Origin: Frondihabitans peucedani
GTDB taxonomy: Bacteria > Actinomycetota > Actinomycetes > Actinomycetales > Microbacteriaceae
Assembly (NCBI RefSeq): GCF_039537585.1
Contig: NZ_BAABAU010000001.1
Coordinates: forward strand, 248,001-312,000
Direction of reading: 5' to 3'
Length of the DNA: 64,000 bases
Part shown: in pieces, positions 49,708 through 59,892 of the stretch
Layout of the letters: each line of letters starts with the position of its first letter
Position numbering within the stretch: position 1 is the stretch's first letter
Position numbers and translations under genes: made by a program
The notes under the pieces: generated by a model
What the model saw: only the letters and a program-made list of their open reading frames with translations
What the model was told of the DNA's origin: nothing
Database searches by the model: none

Positions 49708-50811
49708 TCAGCGGCCTGCGGCCACCCTCTCGAGCAGGTCGAGCAGGATCGCGGCCGAGCGGTCCCAGCTGAAGTGCGACGCCTGCTCGACCCCGCGGGC
49801 GCTCCGGGCCTCCCACTCCGCCGGCGTGTCGAGGCGTCGGAGCGCCTCGGCGATCGACGAGGGCGACTCCGGATCAAAGTAGAGGGCCGCGTCGCCGCCG
49901 ATCTCGCGGAAGATCGGGATGTCGCTGACGACGGCCGGGGTGCCGAGGGCCATGCCCTCGATGACCGGGATGCCGAAGCCCTCGGCTCGCGAGGCGGTCA
50001 CGGCGGCGGTGGCCCCGAGCAGCACCTCGCGGTACTCCTCGTCGCTCGCGCCGTCGTGGAAGACCAGGCTTCCGGGCGCCGCGAGGCCCTCGAGCTCCTG
50101 GCGCTCGCGGTCCGAGACACGGCTCATCAGGTGCAGGCGGTAGCCGGGCAGGAGGGCGAGGGCGCGGACGAGGGCTCGGACGTTCTTGTACGGCATGAAG
50201 GAGCCCATGTACACGAGGTCGCGCGACTCGGGCTTCACCCGCCGCTCTGCCTCCTGCGGGTCGGCGGCGTTCGTGACGACCGTCACCGGCTTCGAGGTGA
50301 GGCGGTGGGCGGCGATCTCGCGCGCCGTCGTCTCGCTGACGGTCACGACGGCGTCGGCGCGGTTCAGCAGCAGCCGCTGCGGCCACCAGGCGAGGTGGTA
50401 CAGCCTCCACAGCAGCCGGATGGGCGCTGCGAACTCCGGCGGCGGCGTGCGGTTGGTGTAGTAGATGAGGTCGTGCAGGGTGAGCACGAGCCGGTACCGG
50501 CGCCCGAACGACCCCATCGTCTGCATCGGCGACCAGACGATGTCGGGGTGCAGCCGGTTCACCTGGAGAGCGACGAGCGGCTCGAGGGGGCTCGTGGGAG
50601 CCGAGACGAGGCGGTGCGGCGCGTCCGGCAGCTTGTCGAGCTGCCGCACGTCGTTCACGAGCAGGGTCAGCTCGGTGTGCTCCGCGAGGGCGTTCACGAC
50701 TCCCGCGGTGAAGCGGCTGATGCCGTCGTGGCGGCCCACCCGGACGTACCGGCAGTCGACGACGATCCTCGGCCGGCCGCTCTCCCCGCGGTCTCCGTGG
50801 GCTCCGCTCAT
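49708..50811 (-). CDS. Family 4 glycosyltransferase
   Basis: A 367-aa GT-B enzyme. N-terminal VRVGRHDGISRFTAGVVNAL, acceptor domain HDLIYYTNRTPPPEF, and donor domain LVYMGSFMPYKNVRALVRAL with ASRAEGFGIPVIEGMALGTP. Related to mannosyl- and glucosyltransferases of cell-envelope glycans. Overlaps the preceding alpha/beta hydrolase gene by 4 nt. Confidence 0.9.
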   Translation of the reverse strand: MSGAHGDRGESGRPRIVVDCRYVRVGRHDGISRFTAGVVNALAEHTELTLLVNDVRQLDKLPDAPHRLVSAPTSPLEPLVALQVNRLHPDIVWSPMQTMGSFGRRYRLVLTLHDLIYYTNRTPPPEFAAPIRLLWRLYHLAWWPQRLLLNRADAVVTVSETTAREIAAHRLTSKPVTVVTNAADPQEAERRVKPESRDLVYMGSFMPYKNVRALVRALALLPGYRLHLMSRVSDRERQELEGLAAPGSLVFHDGASDEEYREVLLGATAAVTASRAEGFGIPVIEGMALGTPAVVSDIPIFREIGGDAALYFDPESPSSIAEALRRLDTPAEWEARSARGVEQASHFSWDRSAAILLDLLERVAAGR

Positions 50812-51722
50812 CGGAGGAAGTCCGTGATCAGCGTGGCCGCCTCGAGCGGCTTCTCGTAGTGGATGAGGTGCCCCACCCCGTGGACGACGTCGAGCTGAGC
50901 GTCGGGGAAGAGCGCCTGCAGCTCGTATTGCCTCGGCAGAGCCGTGATGTCGTCGCGGTCGGCGGCGATCAGGAGCGTGGGTGTCGTGATCCTGCGGGCG
51001 TAGGTCGAGACGTCGCTCGACACCGACGCGGTGAAGGCCTCCAGCACGACGCGCCGGTTCTGGAACCTCGAGAAGTAGGAGTCGTGCTGATCGTGGATCC
51101 AGGCGGTGAGTGACCGGCTCCTCGTCTTGACCATCGCCATGCTCGTCACCCGCGTCACGATCCGGGAGCGCAGGATCGCCTGGCCCACCGGCTCCGGGAG
51201 CCGCGCGCCCAGCCAGTGGTACAGGATCGCCAGCCTGCTCAGGATGCCACGGGGCCCCTTCAGCGCGGGCGCCGCGATCGGATTCACCAGCACCAGCCTC
51301 GACGCCGGAAGCCCCGACGCCAGGGCCGCGCTCGCGACGATCGACCCGAACGAGTGCCCGAGGACGACGACGTCTCGCCCGATCCCCACCGCCTCGGCGA
51401 AGACCTCCAGCCAGGACGCGTAGCTCGCCACCGAGTGGTCGCGGTCTCGGAACGCCTCCGACTCGCCGAAGCCCGGCAGGTCGGGAGCGATCACGCGGAC
51501 GCCCTCGAGGTACGCCACCACCGGCTCGAGGCCGTGGTGCTCGCCCCGGAACCCGTGGACCACCAGCACGGTCACCGGGGCGTCGTCGTCGCCGTACACC
51601 CAGTAGTCGCTCCGGCTCCCGAACACCTCGGCCGACAGGTGCCGCACCGGGATCGCGGCCAGCCGCTCCGCGTACGGCGAGGGGACGGACGGCTCGGGCG
51701 GGAGGCGGCGGGGCGGAGTCAC
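50808..51722 (-). CDS. Alpha/beta hydrolase
   Basis: A 304-aa alpha/beta hydrolase with nucleophile motif GHSFGS near residue 123, VLVVHGFRGEHHG oxyanion loop, acid region LIAADRDDITALP and His in HGVGHLIHYEKP. No signal peptide; N-terminus Pro-rich. Two-gene operon with a glycosyltransferase suggests a role with a lipid or glycan ester, but this is inference. GTG start with TAGACT 6 nt upstream. Confidence 0.9.
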   Translation of the reverse strand: MTPPRRLPPEPSVPSPYAERLAAIPVRHLSAEVFGSRSDYWVYGDDDAPVTVLVVHGFRGEHHGLEPVVAYLEGVRVIAPDLPGFGESEAFRDRDHSVASYASWLEVFAEAVGIGRDVVVLGHSFGSIVASAALASGLPASRLVLVNPIAAPALKGPRGILSRLAILYHWLGARLPEPVGQAILRSRIVTRVTSMAMVKTRSRSLTAWIHDQHDSYFSRFQNRRVVLEAFTASVSSDVSTYARRITTPTLLIAADRDDITALPRQYELQALFPDAQLDVVHGVGHLIHYEKPLEAATLITDFLR

Positions 51723-51728
51723 CCGGCC

Positions 51729-51734
51729 AGTCTA
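51729..51734 (-). promoter_or_regulatory. -10 box for the hydrolase-glycosyltransferase pair (leaderless-type)
   Basis: TAGACT on the minus strand, 6 nt before the GTG at 51722. Confidence 0.45.
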
Positions 51735-51840
51735 AGGAGACACCCGTCGGGCGAGTCTGAACCGACGGGCGGGGTCCGTTCTAGAGTGAACGAGTCACCG
51801 GCACGGGTGGCGTCCGCTGTCGCACCTCGCAAGGAGACCG

Positions 51841-53598
<1,758 letters not shown>

Positions 53599-53623
53599 GC
53601 CGCGGCATGTCGGTGGCTGGCTC

Positions 53624-53629
53624 TAGGCT
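53624..53629 (+). promoter_or_regulatory. -10 box for the exonuclease (leaderless-type)
   Basis: TAGGCT, 6 nt before the GTG at 53636. Confidence 0.45.
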
Positions 53630-53635
53630 TCAGGC

Positions 53636-54364
53636 GTGAGTGAGACGACGATCGGCCCGGTTCCCGAGTCCTGGTGGGAGGGCCTCGGGGTCTTCGACCT
53701 CGAGACCACGGGCATCGACGTCGAGACCGCGCGCATCGTCACAGCGCACGTCGGCCTGATCGACTCGAGCGGCGCGTCGATCGCCCACGGCGAGTGGCTC
53801 GCCGACCCCGGTGTCGACATCCCCGTGCAGGCCTCGGCCGTGCACGGCATCAGCACCGAGCAGGCGCAGGCGGAGGGGCGCCCGGCTCCCGAGGTCGTCG
53901 CCGAGATCATCGCGGCCCTCCGCGCCGTCTTCACCCGTGGTGTGCCGCTCGTCATCTACAACGCCCCCTACGACCTCACCGTCCTCGACCGCGAGGCGCG
54001 GCGTTACGGCATCACGCCCCTCGAGGTCGAGGCCGGCTGCGTCGTCGACCCCCTCGTCATCGACAAGGCGGTCGACCGCTACCGCAAGGGCAAGCGCACC
54101 CTCGAGGCCGCCGCCGAGTACTACGAGGTCGTGCTCGACGACGCCCACAACGCCGGCGCCGACGCCATCGCGGCCGGCCGCGTCGCGCAGGCCATGGCGA
54201 AGCGCCACCTCGACAAGCTCGACGTGCCCGCGACCGACCTCCACTCGCTCCAGGTCGGCTGGTGCGCCGAGCAGGCGGCGAGCTTCCAGGAGTACATGCG
54301 CCGCAAAGACCCGACGTTCACGGCGTCCGGCGACTGGCCGGCTCGGGCCCTCTCCGCCTCGTGA
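53636..54364 (+). CDS. DEDDh 3'-5' exonuclease
   Basis: A 242-aa DnaQ-like exonuclease with Exo I FDLETTG (Asp, Glu), a central Exo II region NAPYDLTVLDREAR and Exo III DDAHNAGADAIA (His-x4-Asp). The family includes the epsilon proofreading subunit, RNase T and WYL-linked exonucleases; short length and solitary position suggest a DNA repair or RNA processing role. GTG start. Confidence 0.92.
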   Translation: MSETTIGPVPESWWEGLGVFDLETTGIDVETARIVTAHVGLIDSSGASIAHGEWLADPGVDIPVQASAVHGISTEQAQAEGRPAPEVVAEIIAALRAVFTRGVPLVIYNAPYDLTVLDREARRYGITPLEVEAGCVVDPLVIDKAVDRYRKGKRTLEAAAEYYEVVLDDAHNAGADAIAAGRVAQAMAKRHLDKLDVPATDLHSLQVGWCAEQAASFQEYMRRKDPTFTASGDWPARALSAS

Positions 54365-54376
54365 TCAGCTGAGCGT

Positions 54377-54394
54377 CGCCTGAATCGTCAGGCG
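54377..54394. terminator. Perfect inverted repeat between exonuclease and terC-like gene
   Basis: CGCCTGA, a 4-nt ATCG loop and TCAGGCG form a perfect 7-bp stem. There is no T-tract. It overlaps the -35 region of the next promoter, so it may be an operator rather than a terminator. Confidence 0.45.
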
Positions 54395-54402
54395 CGAAGC
54401 CC

Positions 54403-54408
54403 TACAAT
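54403..54408 (+). promoter_or_regulatory. -10 box of the Ter cluster
   Basis: TACAAT, with CTGAAT 17 bp upstream as a partial -35. Transcription would start near 54415, leaving a leader of about 65 nt before the TTG start at 54481. Confidence 0.55.
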
Positions 54409-54414
54409 CGAAGC

Positions 54415-54480
54415 CGGGGGCGAACGACGTCCGCGTCGCCGGAAGGCGAACCCTGAAACGCAGTTGGGGGCTAAAAAGCC
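54415..54480 (+). promoter_or_regulatory. Structured 5' leader of the TerC-like gene
   Basis: Three short stems can be drawn: GACG-TCCG-CGTC, GCC-GGAA-GGC and GGCT-AAAA-AGCC, the last lying between a GGGGG ribosome-site-like run and the TTG start. TerC-family genes are often preceded by yybP-ykoY Mn-sensing riboswitches, but the conserved sequence of that class is not clearly present here. Confidence 0.35.
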
Positions 54481-55602
54481 TTGTTCCTGAAGACCTTCGG
54501 ATGGTCGCTCGTGATCACCGCGATCGCGCTCGCCATAGCACTCGTGTACGGAGGCCCGGCCGGGCTCGCCATCGCCGCCATCCTCGGCATCCTCGAGATC
54601 AGCCTCAGCTTCGACAACGCCGTGGTCAACGCGCGCATCCTCGAGAAGATGAGCGCGTTCTGGCAGCGGATCTTCCTGACCGTCGGCATCCTCATCGCCG
54701 TCCTCGGCATGCGCATCCTGTTCCCGCTGCTCATCGTGGCCGTCACGGCCCGGCTGAACCCGGTCGAGGCGATCCGGCTCGCCCTCGAGAAGGGGTCGAT
54801 CGAGACGCCCGGCTCGTACGCGTACATCCTCCAAGACGCCCATCCGCAGATCGCCGCCTTCGGTGGGATCTTCCTGCTCATGATCTTCCTCGACTTCATG
54901 TTCGAAGAGCGGGAGATCCGCTGGCTCAGCGTGCTCGAGAAGCCGCTGGCCCGGATCGGCAGGCTCAACGCGGCGTCGCTGGTCGTGGGCCTCCTCGCCC
55001 TGGTCGTCGCGTCGCTCGCCGCGGGCGACAAGCAGGCCATCGTCCTGCTCGCCGGCATCCTCGGCATGGTGCTGTACTTCCTGGTCAACGGGCTCGGCGC
55101 GCTGTTCGAGGTCGACGACGCCGACGACGACGGCGAGATCGACGCCGACGAGGTCGACAAGCGCGCCGGCGTCATCTCGGGCTCCACCACCCGGGGCGTC
55201 GGCAAGGTCGTCGGCCGGGCCGCCTTCCTCCTGTTCCTCTACCTCGAGGTCATCGACGCGTCGTTCTCGTTCGACGGCGTCATCGGCGCCTTCGCGATCA
55301 CGTCCGACCCGATCCTCATCGCGCTGGGGCTCGGCCTCATCGGCGCGATCTTCGTCCGGTCGCTCACCGTCTTCCTGGTCCGCCAGGGCACCCTCGACGA
55401 GTTCGAGTACCTCGACCACGGTGCTCACTGGGCCATCGGCGCCCTCGCCGTCATCCTCCTGATCACCATCACGACCGAGGTCAGCGAGGTCATCACCGGG
55501 CTCATCGGCGTGGTGTTCATCGCCGCGGCGTTCATCTCGTCGATCGTGCGCAACAAGCGTTCCCGATCGACATCCGACGAGAGCGTCACGGTCGGCGTCT
55601 GA
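54481..55602 (+). CDS. DUF475/TerC-like integral membrane protein with an EF-hand loop
   Basis: A 373-aa polytopic protein. TTG at 54481 (MFLKTFGWSL) is forced by an in-frame TAA just upstream. The TerC-type motif SLSFDNAVVNA is near residue 43, and helices span most of the protein. Between helices, residues 213-224 read D-A-D-D-D-G-E-I-D-A-D-E, a textbook EF-hand Ca-binding loop. TerC-family proteins are implicated in metal (Mn) efflux and tellurite/phage stress. It heads the Ter cluster; TerD partners are themselves Ca-binding. Confidence 0.88.
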   Translation: MFLKTFGWSLVITAIALAIALVYGGPAGLAIAAILGILEISLSFDNAVVNARILEKMSAFWQRIFLTVGILIAVLGMRILFPLLIVAVTARLNPVEAIRLALEKGSIETPGSYAYILQDAHPQIAAFGGIFLLMIFLDFMFEEREIRWLSVLEKPLARIGRLNAASLVVGLLALVVASLAAGDKQAIVLLAGILGMVLYFLVNGLGALFEVDDADDDGEIDADEVDKRAGVISGSTTRGVGKVVGRAAFLLFLYLEVIDASFSFDGVIGAFAITSDPILIALGLGLIGAIFVRSLTVFLVRQGTLDEFEYLDHGAHWAIGALAVILLITITTEVSEVITGLIGVVFIAAAFISSIVRNKRSRSTSDESVTVGV

Positions 55603-55713
55603 GCACCCGCTCGTCGCCTCGCTCACCGACCGCACCACGGCAACACCGCAGCACCGAACGAACGCAGTACCGCACGACCGCACCACCGCCAACGGAGACA
55701 AGAGGAGATCGTC
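55603..55713 (+). promoter_or_regulatory. C/A-rich, G-poor spacer before the first terD
   Basis: The spacer is made of loosely repeated CCGCACCAC/CCGCAGCAC words and is C/A-rich with few T. The transcript would be unstructured, as in rut sites. It ends with an AAGAGGAG ribosome site for the first terD. Confidence 0.3.
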
Positions 55714-56304
55714 ATGGGTTTGAGCCTTCAGAAAGGGCAGTCGCTTTCGCTGACCAAGTCGGACGGAGGGTCGCTGTCGCGGGTCCGCATGGGTCTCGGC
55801 TGGGACAGCGCCGCCCCCGTCAAGCGCGGCTTCTTCGGCAAGGCCAAGGCGGCCGACGTCGATCTCGACGCCTCGGCGATCTTCTTCGACGCGCAGGGCG
55901 CAGTCCTCGACACGGTCTGGTTCAACCAGCTGGCATCGAAAGACGGCTCGACAAAGCACACCGGCGACAACCTCACCGGGGCCGGTGACGGCGACGACGA
56001 GACGATCCTGGTCGACCTCCCCCGCGTCTCCCCCGCCGTCGCCCAGATCGTCTTCGTCATCTCGAGCTACAGCGGTCAGACCTTCGACACCGTCGAGAAC
56101 GCCTTCTGCCGCCTCGTCGACGACTCGACCCCGGCCCTGCCGGAGGTCGCGCGCTACCAGCTCACCGACACCGGCACCCACACCGCCATGATCATGGCCA
56201 AGGTGTCGCGCGAGGGGGCCGGCTGGTCCTTCACGGCCATCGGGGAGCGGGCGAACGGGCGATCGGTCCGCGACCTGCTCGTGCCGGCCGCGCGGTTCCT
56301 CTGA
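55714..56304 (+). CDS. TerD family protein
   Basis: A 196-aa TerD domain protein: LSLQKGQSLSLTKSDGG, VRMGLGWD, the Ca-binding DVDLDASA and [17 protein letters not shown], and the C-terminal GAGWSFTAIGERANGRS. A short Lys/Gly insert (PVKRGFFGKAKA) precedes DVDLDASA, and the C-terminus departs from the usual QGYxxGLxG ending. TerD proteins bind two Ca ions and act in stress signalling near the membrane. Preceded by an AGAGGAG ribosome site. Confidence 0.93.
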   Translation: MGLSLQKGQSLSLTKSDGGSLSRVRMGLGWDSAAPVKRGFFGKAKAADVDLDASAIFFDAQGAVLDTVWFNQLASKDGSTKHTGDNLTGAGDGDDETILVDLPRVSPAVAQIVFVISSYSGQTFDTVENAFCRLVDDSTPALPEVARYQLTDTGTHTAMIMAKVSREGAGWSFTAIGERANGRSVRDLLVPAARFL

Positions 56305-56357
56305 CCGGGCCGAGCGGTTCTCAGCCAGATCGAGAAGTAGCAGAGTAGGGAGAACAC

Positions 56358-56939
56358 ATGGCTAGTCTTTCGCTTTCCAAGGGGCACAACCTGTCGCTGA
56401 CGAAGGCCGACCCCGGCCTCAAGCGCGCGATGGTCGGTCTGGGCTGGGACCCTCGCACGACGAGCGGCACCGACTTCGACCTCGACGCCTCGGCGCTGCT
56501 CATCGGCGCCGACGGCAAGGTGCGCTCGAACGACGACTTCATCTTCTACAACCAGCTGCAGTCGGCCAACGGCTCGGTCATCCACCAGGGTGACAACCGC
56601 ACCGGCGCCGGTGACGGCGACGACGAGCAGATCCTGATCGACCTGAGTCTCGTGGAGCCCGACGTGCAGCGCATCGTCATCACGGTGACGATCGACCAGG
56701 GCGACGAGCGCCGGCAGAACTTCGGACAGGTCCGCGACGCGTTCTGTCGCGTCGTCAACGAAGACACCCAGCAGGAGATCGTGCGGTACGACCTCACCGA
56801 AGACGCCGCGGCCGAGACGGCCATGATCTTCTCCGAGATCTACCGCAACGGCTCCGAATGGAAGTTCCGTGCGGTCGGCCAGGGGTACTCGACCGGCCTC
56901 CGCGGCATCGCCACCGACTTCGGCATCATCCTCGACTGA
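56358..56939 (+). CDS. terD: TerD family protein (canonical)
   Basis: A 193-aa canonical Ter[57 protein letters not shown], and the ending [20 protein letters not shown]. All Ca-ligand Asp/Asn positions are intact. ATG 53 bp after the previous TerD gene. Confidence 0.95.
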   Translation: MASLSLSKGHNLSLTKADPGLKRAMVGLGWDPRTTSGTDFDLDASALLIGADGKVRSNDDFIFYNQLQSANGSVIHQGDNRTGAGDGDDEQILIDLSLVEPDVQRIVITVTIDQGDERRQNFGQVRDAFCRVVNEDTQQEIVRYDLTEDAAAETAMIFSEIYRNGSEWKFRAVGQGYSTGLRGIATDFGIILD

Positions 56940-56952
56940 AAGCGACAGAACA

Positions 56953-57531
56953 ATGGCAGGACTCAGCCTCGAAAAGGGCAACAACCTCTCTCTCACCAAG
57001 ACCAGCCCCGGCCTCACGGTCGCGACGGTCGGCCTCGGCTGGGACCCTCGCACCACGAGCGGCGAGGCGTTCGACCTCGACGCCTCGGCACTCCTCCTGG
57101 GCGCCGACGGCAAGGTCCTTTCGTCGGCCGACTTCATCTTCTACAACCAGAAGTCGACCCCCGACGGCTCCGTCGTCCACCAGGGCGACAACCGCTCCGG
57201 CGAGGGCGACGGAGACGACGAGCAGATCGACGTCGAGCTGCTGAAGGTCGCGCCCGACGTGCAGCGCATCGTGATCGCCGTCTCGATCGACAAGGCCGAC
57301 GAGCGGCGCCAGAACTTCGGCCAGGTCCGGAGCGCGTACTGCCGCGTCGTCGACCAGGACGGCCAGGAGATCGTGCGCTTCGACCTGAGCGAGGACGCCG
57401 CCCCCGAGACGGCGATGGTCTTTGCGGAGGTGTACCGCAACGGCTCCGACTGGAAGTTCAAGGCCGTCGGCCAGGGCTACACCTCCGGGCTCGCCGGCAT
57501 CGCCGACGACTTCGGCGTCCAGCTCGGCTGA
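56953..57531 (+). CDS. terD: TerD family protein (canonical)
   Basis: A 192-aa TerD, close paralogue of its neighbour at 56358: [75 protein letters not shown]. The two look like a recent duplication. 13 bp separates them. Confidence 0.95.
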   Translation: MAGLSLEKGNNLSLTKTSPGLTVATVGLGWDPRTTSGEAFDLDASALLLGADGKVLSSADFIFYNQKSTPDGSVVHQGDNRSGEGDGDDEQIDVELLKVAPDVQRIVIAVSIDKADERRQNFGQVRSAYCRVVDQDGQEIVRFDLSEDAAPETAMVFAEVYRNGSDWKFKAVGQGYTSGLAGIADDFGVQLG

Positions 57532-57571
57532 CGCCCTTCTCGCCCGCCCCCCTTTCGAAGGAGAATCGACC

Positions 57572-58822
57572 ATGGCTTCCCCCCTGACACCGCCGACCGA
57601 CGACGAGGCCGCACTGGTCCTCCGGGCACCCGAGGCGCCGGAGATCGTGCAGGCCGACGACGCGCCCGGCATGGTCCCCGTGCCGGCCGAGCGCCAGGCC
57701 GAGATCCAGGCTCAGGCCAGGCAGTTCGTGGCCGAGGTTGCCTCTCTCGATCCGAGGTCGCCCGAGTTCACCACCAAGGTCGACGGCATCTCCGCCCTCG
57801 CCGGCAACGAGATGCGGTCGTCGGGCGACTTCTCGTCGCGCATGCTCGAGCGCTCGTCGTCGTCGGTCTCCGGGGCGAAGAAGACGAAGGACTCCGCGCA
57901 GATCGCGGTCGCCTCGACTCTCGGCGATCTCCGTTCGACGGTGGAGGACCTCACGCCGAACCAGGCCGACCTCGGGGTCGGCCGGAAGATCCTCGGGTTC
58001 ATCCCCGGCGGCAACAAGCTGGCGAAGTACTTCCAGAAGTACGAGTCGGCCCAGACGCAGCTCGACCACATCATCAAGTCGCTGATGTCGGGTCAGGACG
58101 AGTTGCTGAAAGACAACGCCTCACTCGCCGGCGAGAAGGTGCAGCTCTGGGAGACCATGCAGCAGCTCAGCGAGTACGCGGTCTTCGCCAAGGCGCTCGA
58201 CGGCGCGACGGTCGAGAAGATCGACTCGTACCGGTCGTCGGGCCGGGTCGACGAGGCGCAGAAGCTCGAGGCCGACGTGCTGTTCCCGATCCGGCAGCGC
58301 CACCAGGACATCCTGACTCAGCTGGCCGTCTCGGTGCAGGGATATCTCGCGATGGACCTCATCCGGAAGAACAACCTCGAGCTCATCAAGGGCGTCGACC
58401 GGGCCCGCACCACGACCATCGCGGCCCTCCGGACGGCCGTGATCGTGGCGCAGGCGCTGGCCAATCAGAAGATGGTGCTCGACCAGATCGACGCCATCAA
58501 CACGACGACCAACAACATGATCCTCAAGACCAGCGAGATGCTCCGCGATCAGACGACGCGGATCCACGAGCAGGCGTCGAGCTCCGGGGTCAGCGTCGAG
58601 ACGCTGCAGAAGGCGTTCGACAACGTGTTCGCCACGATGGACTCCATCGACTCGTTCCGGTCGCAGGCGGCTGCGAACATGCAGGGCACCGTCTCGGCCC
58701 TCGAGCAGGGCATCGAGCGGTCGAGGCCCTACCTCGAGCGCAGTCGCCAGGGCGAAGCGGCCGAGAACTCGTCGCAGATCGGCTCCGGCCGCCCCACCGG
58801 CCAGATCGGGAGCGGGCGGTAG
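57572..58822 (+). CDS. telA: Toxic anion resistance protein TelA
   Basis: A 416-aa TelA/KlaA-like protein, mostly helical: LDPRSPEFTTKVDGISALAGNEMRSS is the conserved start, followed by FIPGGNKLAKYFQKYESAQT and long amphipathic helices (KNNLELIKGVDRARTTTIAAL). The C-terminal tip repeats QIGSGRPTGQIGSGR. It probably forms a cytoplasmic or membrane-bound scaffold acting with TerD. AAGGAG lies 8 nt before the ATG. Confidence 0.93.
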   Translation: MASPLTPPTDDEAALVLRAPEAPEIVQADDAPGMVPVPAERQAEIQAQARQFVAEVASLDPRSPEFTTKVDGISALAGNEMRSSGDFSSRMLERSSSSVSGAKKTKDSAQIAVASTLGDLRSTVEDLTPNQADLGVGRKILGFIPGGNKLAKYFQKYESAQTQLDHIIKSLMSGQDELLKDNASLAGEKVQLWETMQQLSEYAVFAKALDGATVEKIDSYRSSGRVDEAQKLEADVLFPIRQRHQDILTQLAVSVQGYLAMDLIRKNNLELIKGVDRARTTTIAALRTAVIVAQALANQKMVLDQIDAINTTTNNMILKTSEMLRDQTTRIHEQASSSGVSVETLQKAFDNVFATMDSIDSFRSQAAANMQGTVSALEQGIERSRPYLERSRQGEAAENSSQIGSGRPTGQIGSGR

Positions 58823-58825
58823 TCG

Positions 58826-59341
58826 GTGGCAGGACGATTCCTCGGGAGCCTCTTCGGCCGGCCGCCCGTCGAGGTGGTCGACGACACCCCGGTCGACGAG
58901 GTCCAGGCCGATGCCGAGCGCGCCGCGCGTGAGCTGGACGCTCTGCGCGCGCTGGTGCGGCGCTCCGGCGCCCTCCTGCCGCCCGTCGTGTCGTCGAGGT
59001 TGCGTCACCTCGACGACCTCCTCCGCGTGGTCCTCCAGGCCGCCGACGCGGAAGACGCGTCGACCGAGCAGCGGTACCTCCTCGACGCGATGATCCGCGA
59101 CTACCTGCCGACCCCGCTCCACTCGTACCTCGCCCTGCCCGAGAGCGACCGCGCCGTCACGGCCGGCCCCACGGTCCTCCTGCTCGGTCAGCTCGAGGTG
59201 CTCGAAGAGACCGTCCGCGACCTCCTCAACCAGATCCGGATCCACGCGATCGCCGAGCTCTCCACCCACGGCCGGTTCCTCGCCGACAAGTTCGACGGCC
59301 CCTCGCTGGTGCTCGACTCGCCGTCCTCGACCTCGTCGTGA
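58826..59341 (+). CDS. Uncharacterised helical protein of the Ter cluster
   Basis: A 171-aa protein starting at GTG 3 bp after telA and overlapping the next terD gene by 4 nt. Composition predicts a helical bundle: AERAARELDALRALVRRSGA, VVSSRLRHLDDLLRVVLQAA, VLLLGQLEVLEETVRDLLNQ. No known domain. Its fixed position between telA and a TerD gene suggests a TelA-associated scaffold or adaptor (inference). Confidence 0.75.
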   Translation: MAGRFLGSLFGRPPVEVVDDTPVDEVQADAERAARELDALRALVRRSGALLPPVVSSRLRHLDDLLRVVLQAADAEDASTEQRYLLDAMIRDYLPTPLHSYLALPESDRAVTAGPTVLLLGQLEVLEETVRDLLNQIRIHAIAELSTHGRFLADKFDGPSLVLDSPSSTSS

Positions 59342-59892
59342 CCGTGACGATGGTCCCCGGGGCGAACGCCGCCCTGACGGCGGAGAACCCCGATCTCACC
59401 CGCGTCGTCGTGGCCCTCGGCTGGGACGTCATCGAGAGCCACGGCCCCGAGGCGGAACTCGTCCCGCTGGCGGTCCTCTGCGGCGACGACGGCCGCGCCC
59501 TCTCGAACGAGCACCTGGTCTTCTTCAATCAGATCGTCAGTCACGACGGCTCGGTGGCGTTCGTCGACGACGCAGACGACGAGGAGATCGACGTCGACCT
59601 GTCGGCGGTGCCGCCGGAGGTCGCGAAGATCGTCTTCCTGGTCTACGTCGACCCCGACGTCCGCGGGGTGGGCACCTTCGCGTCCGTCCGGTCGGCCTAC
59701 ATCCGGGTCGCCACCGAGGACGGTCGCGAGCTCGTGCGGTTCACGGTCCCCTCGGGCGACAACCGCAGCATCAACGCGATGATCTTCGGCGAGCTGTACC
59801 GGAACCGCGACCAGTGGAAGTTCCGGGCCCAGGGGCAGGGCTACACCAGCGGGCTCCGGGGCGTCGCCGACGACTTCCGGATCAGCCTGTGA
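59338..59892 (+). CDS. Divergent TerD family protein lacking Ca-binding residues
   Basis: A 184-aa TerD fold: the end ([27 protein letters not shown]) and VVVALGWD match TerD. The two Ca sites are lost: DFDLDASA is replaced by ELVPLAVLCGDDGRAL, and GDNxTGxGDGDDE by HDGSVAFVDDADDEEIDVDL. It may be a regulatory or structural partner of the intact TerD proteins. Starts at GTG, overlapping the neighbouring genes on both sides. Confidence 0.85.
   Translation: MTVTMVPGANAALTAENPDLTRVVVALGWDVIESHGPEAELVPLAVLCGDDGRALSNEHLVFFNQIVSHDGSVAFVDDADDEEIDVDLSAVPPEVAKIVFLVYVDPDVRGVGTFASVRSAYIRVATEDGRELVRFTVPSGDNRSINAMIFGELYRNRDQWKFRAQGQGYTSGLRGVADDFRISL

Noticed and set aside
54415-54480. Firm call of a yybP-ykoY Mn riboswitch before the TerC-like gene
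   Set aside because: The conserved GGGGAGUAGC-type loop is not present in recognisable form; kept only as a structured leader.
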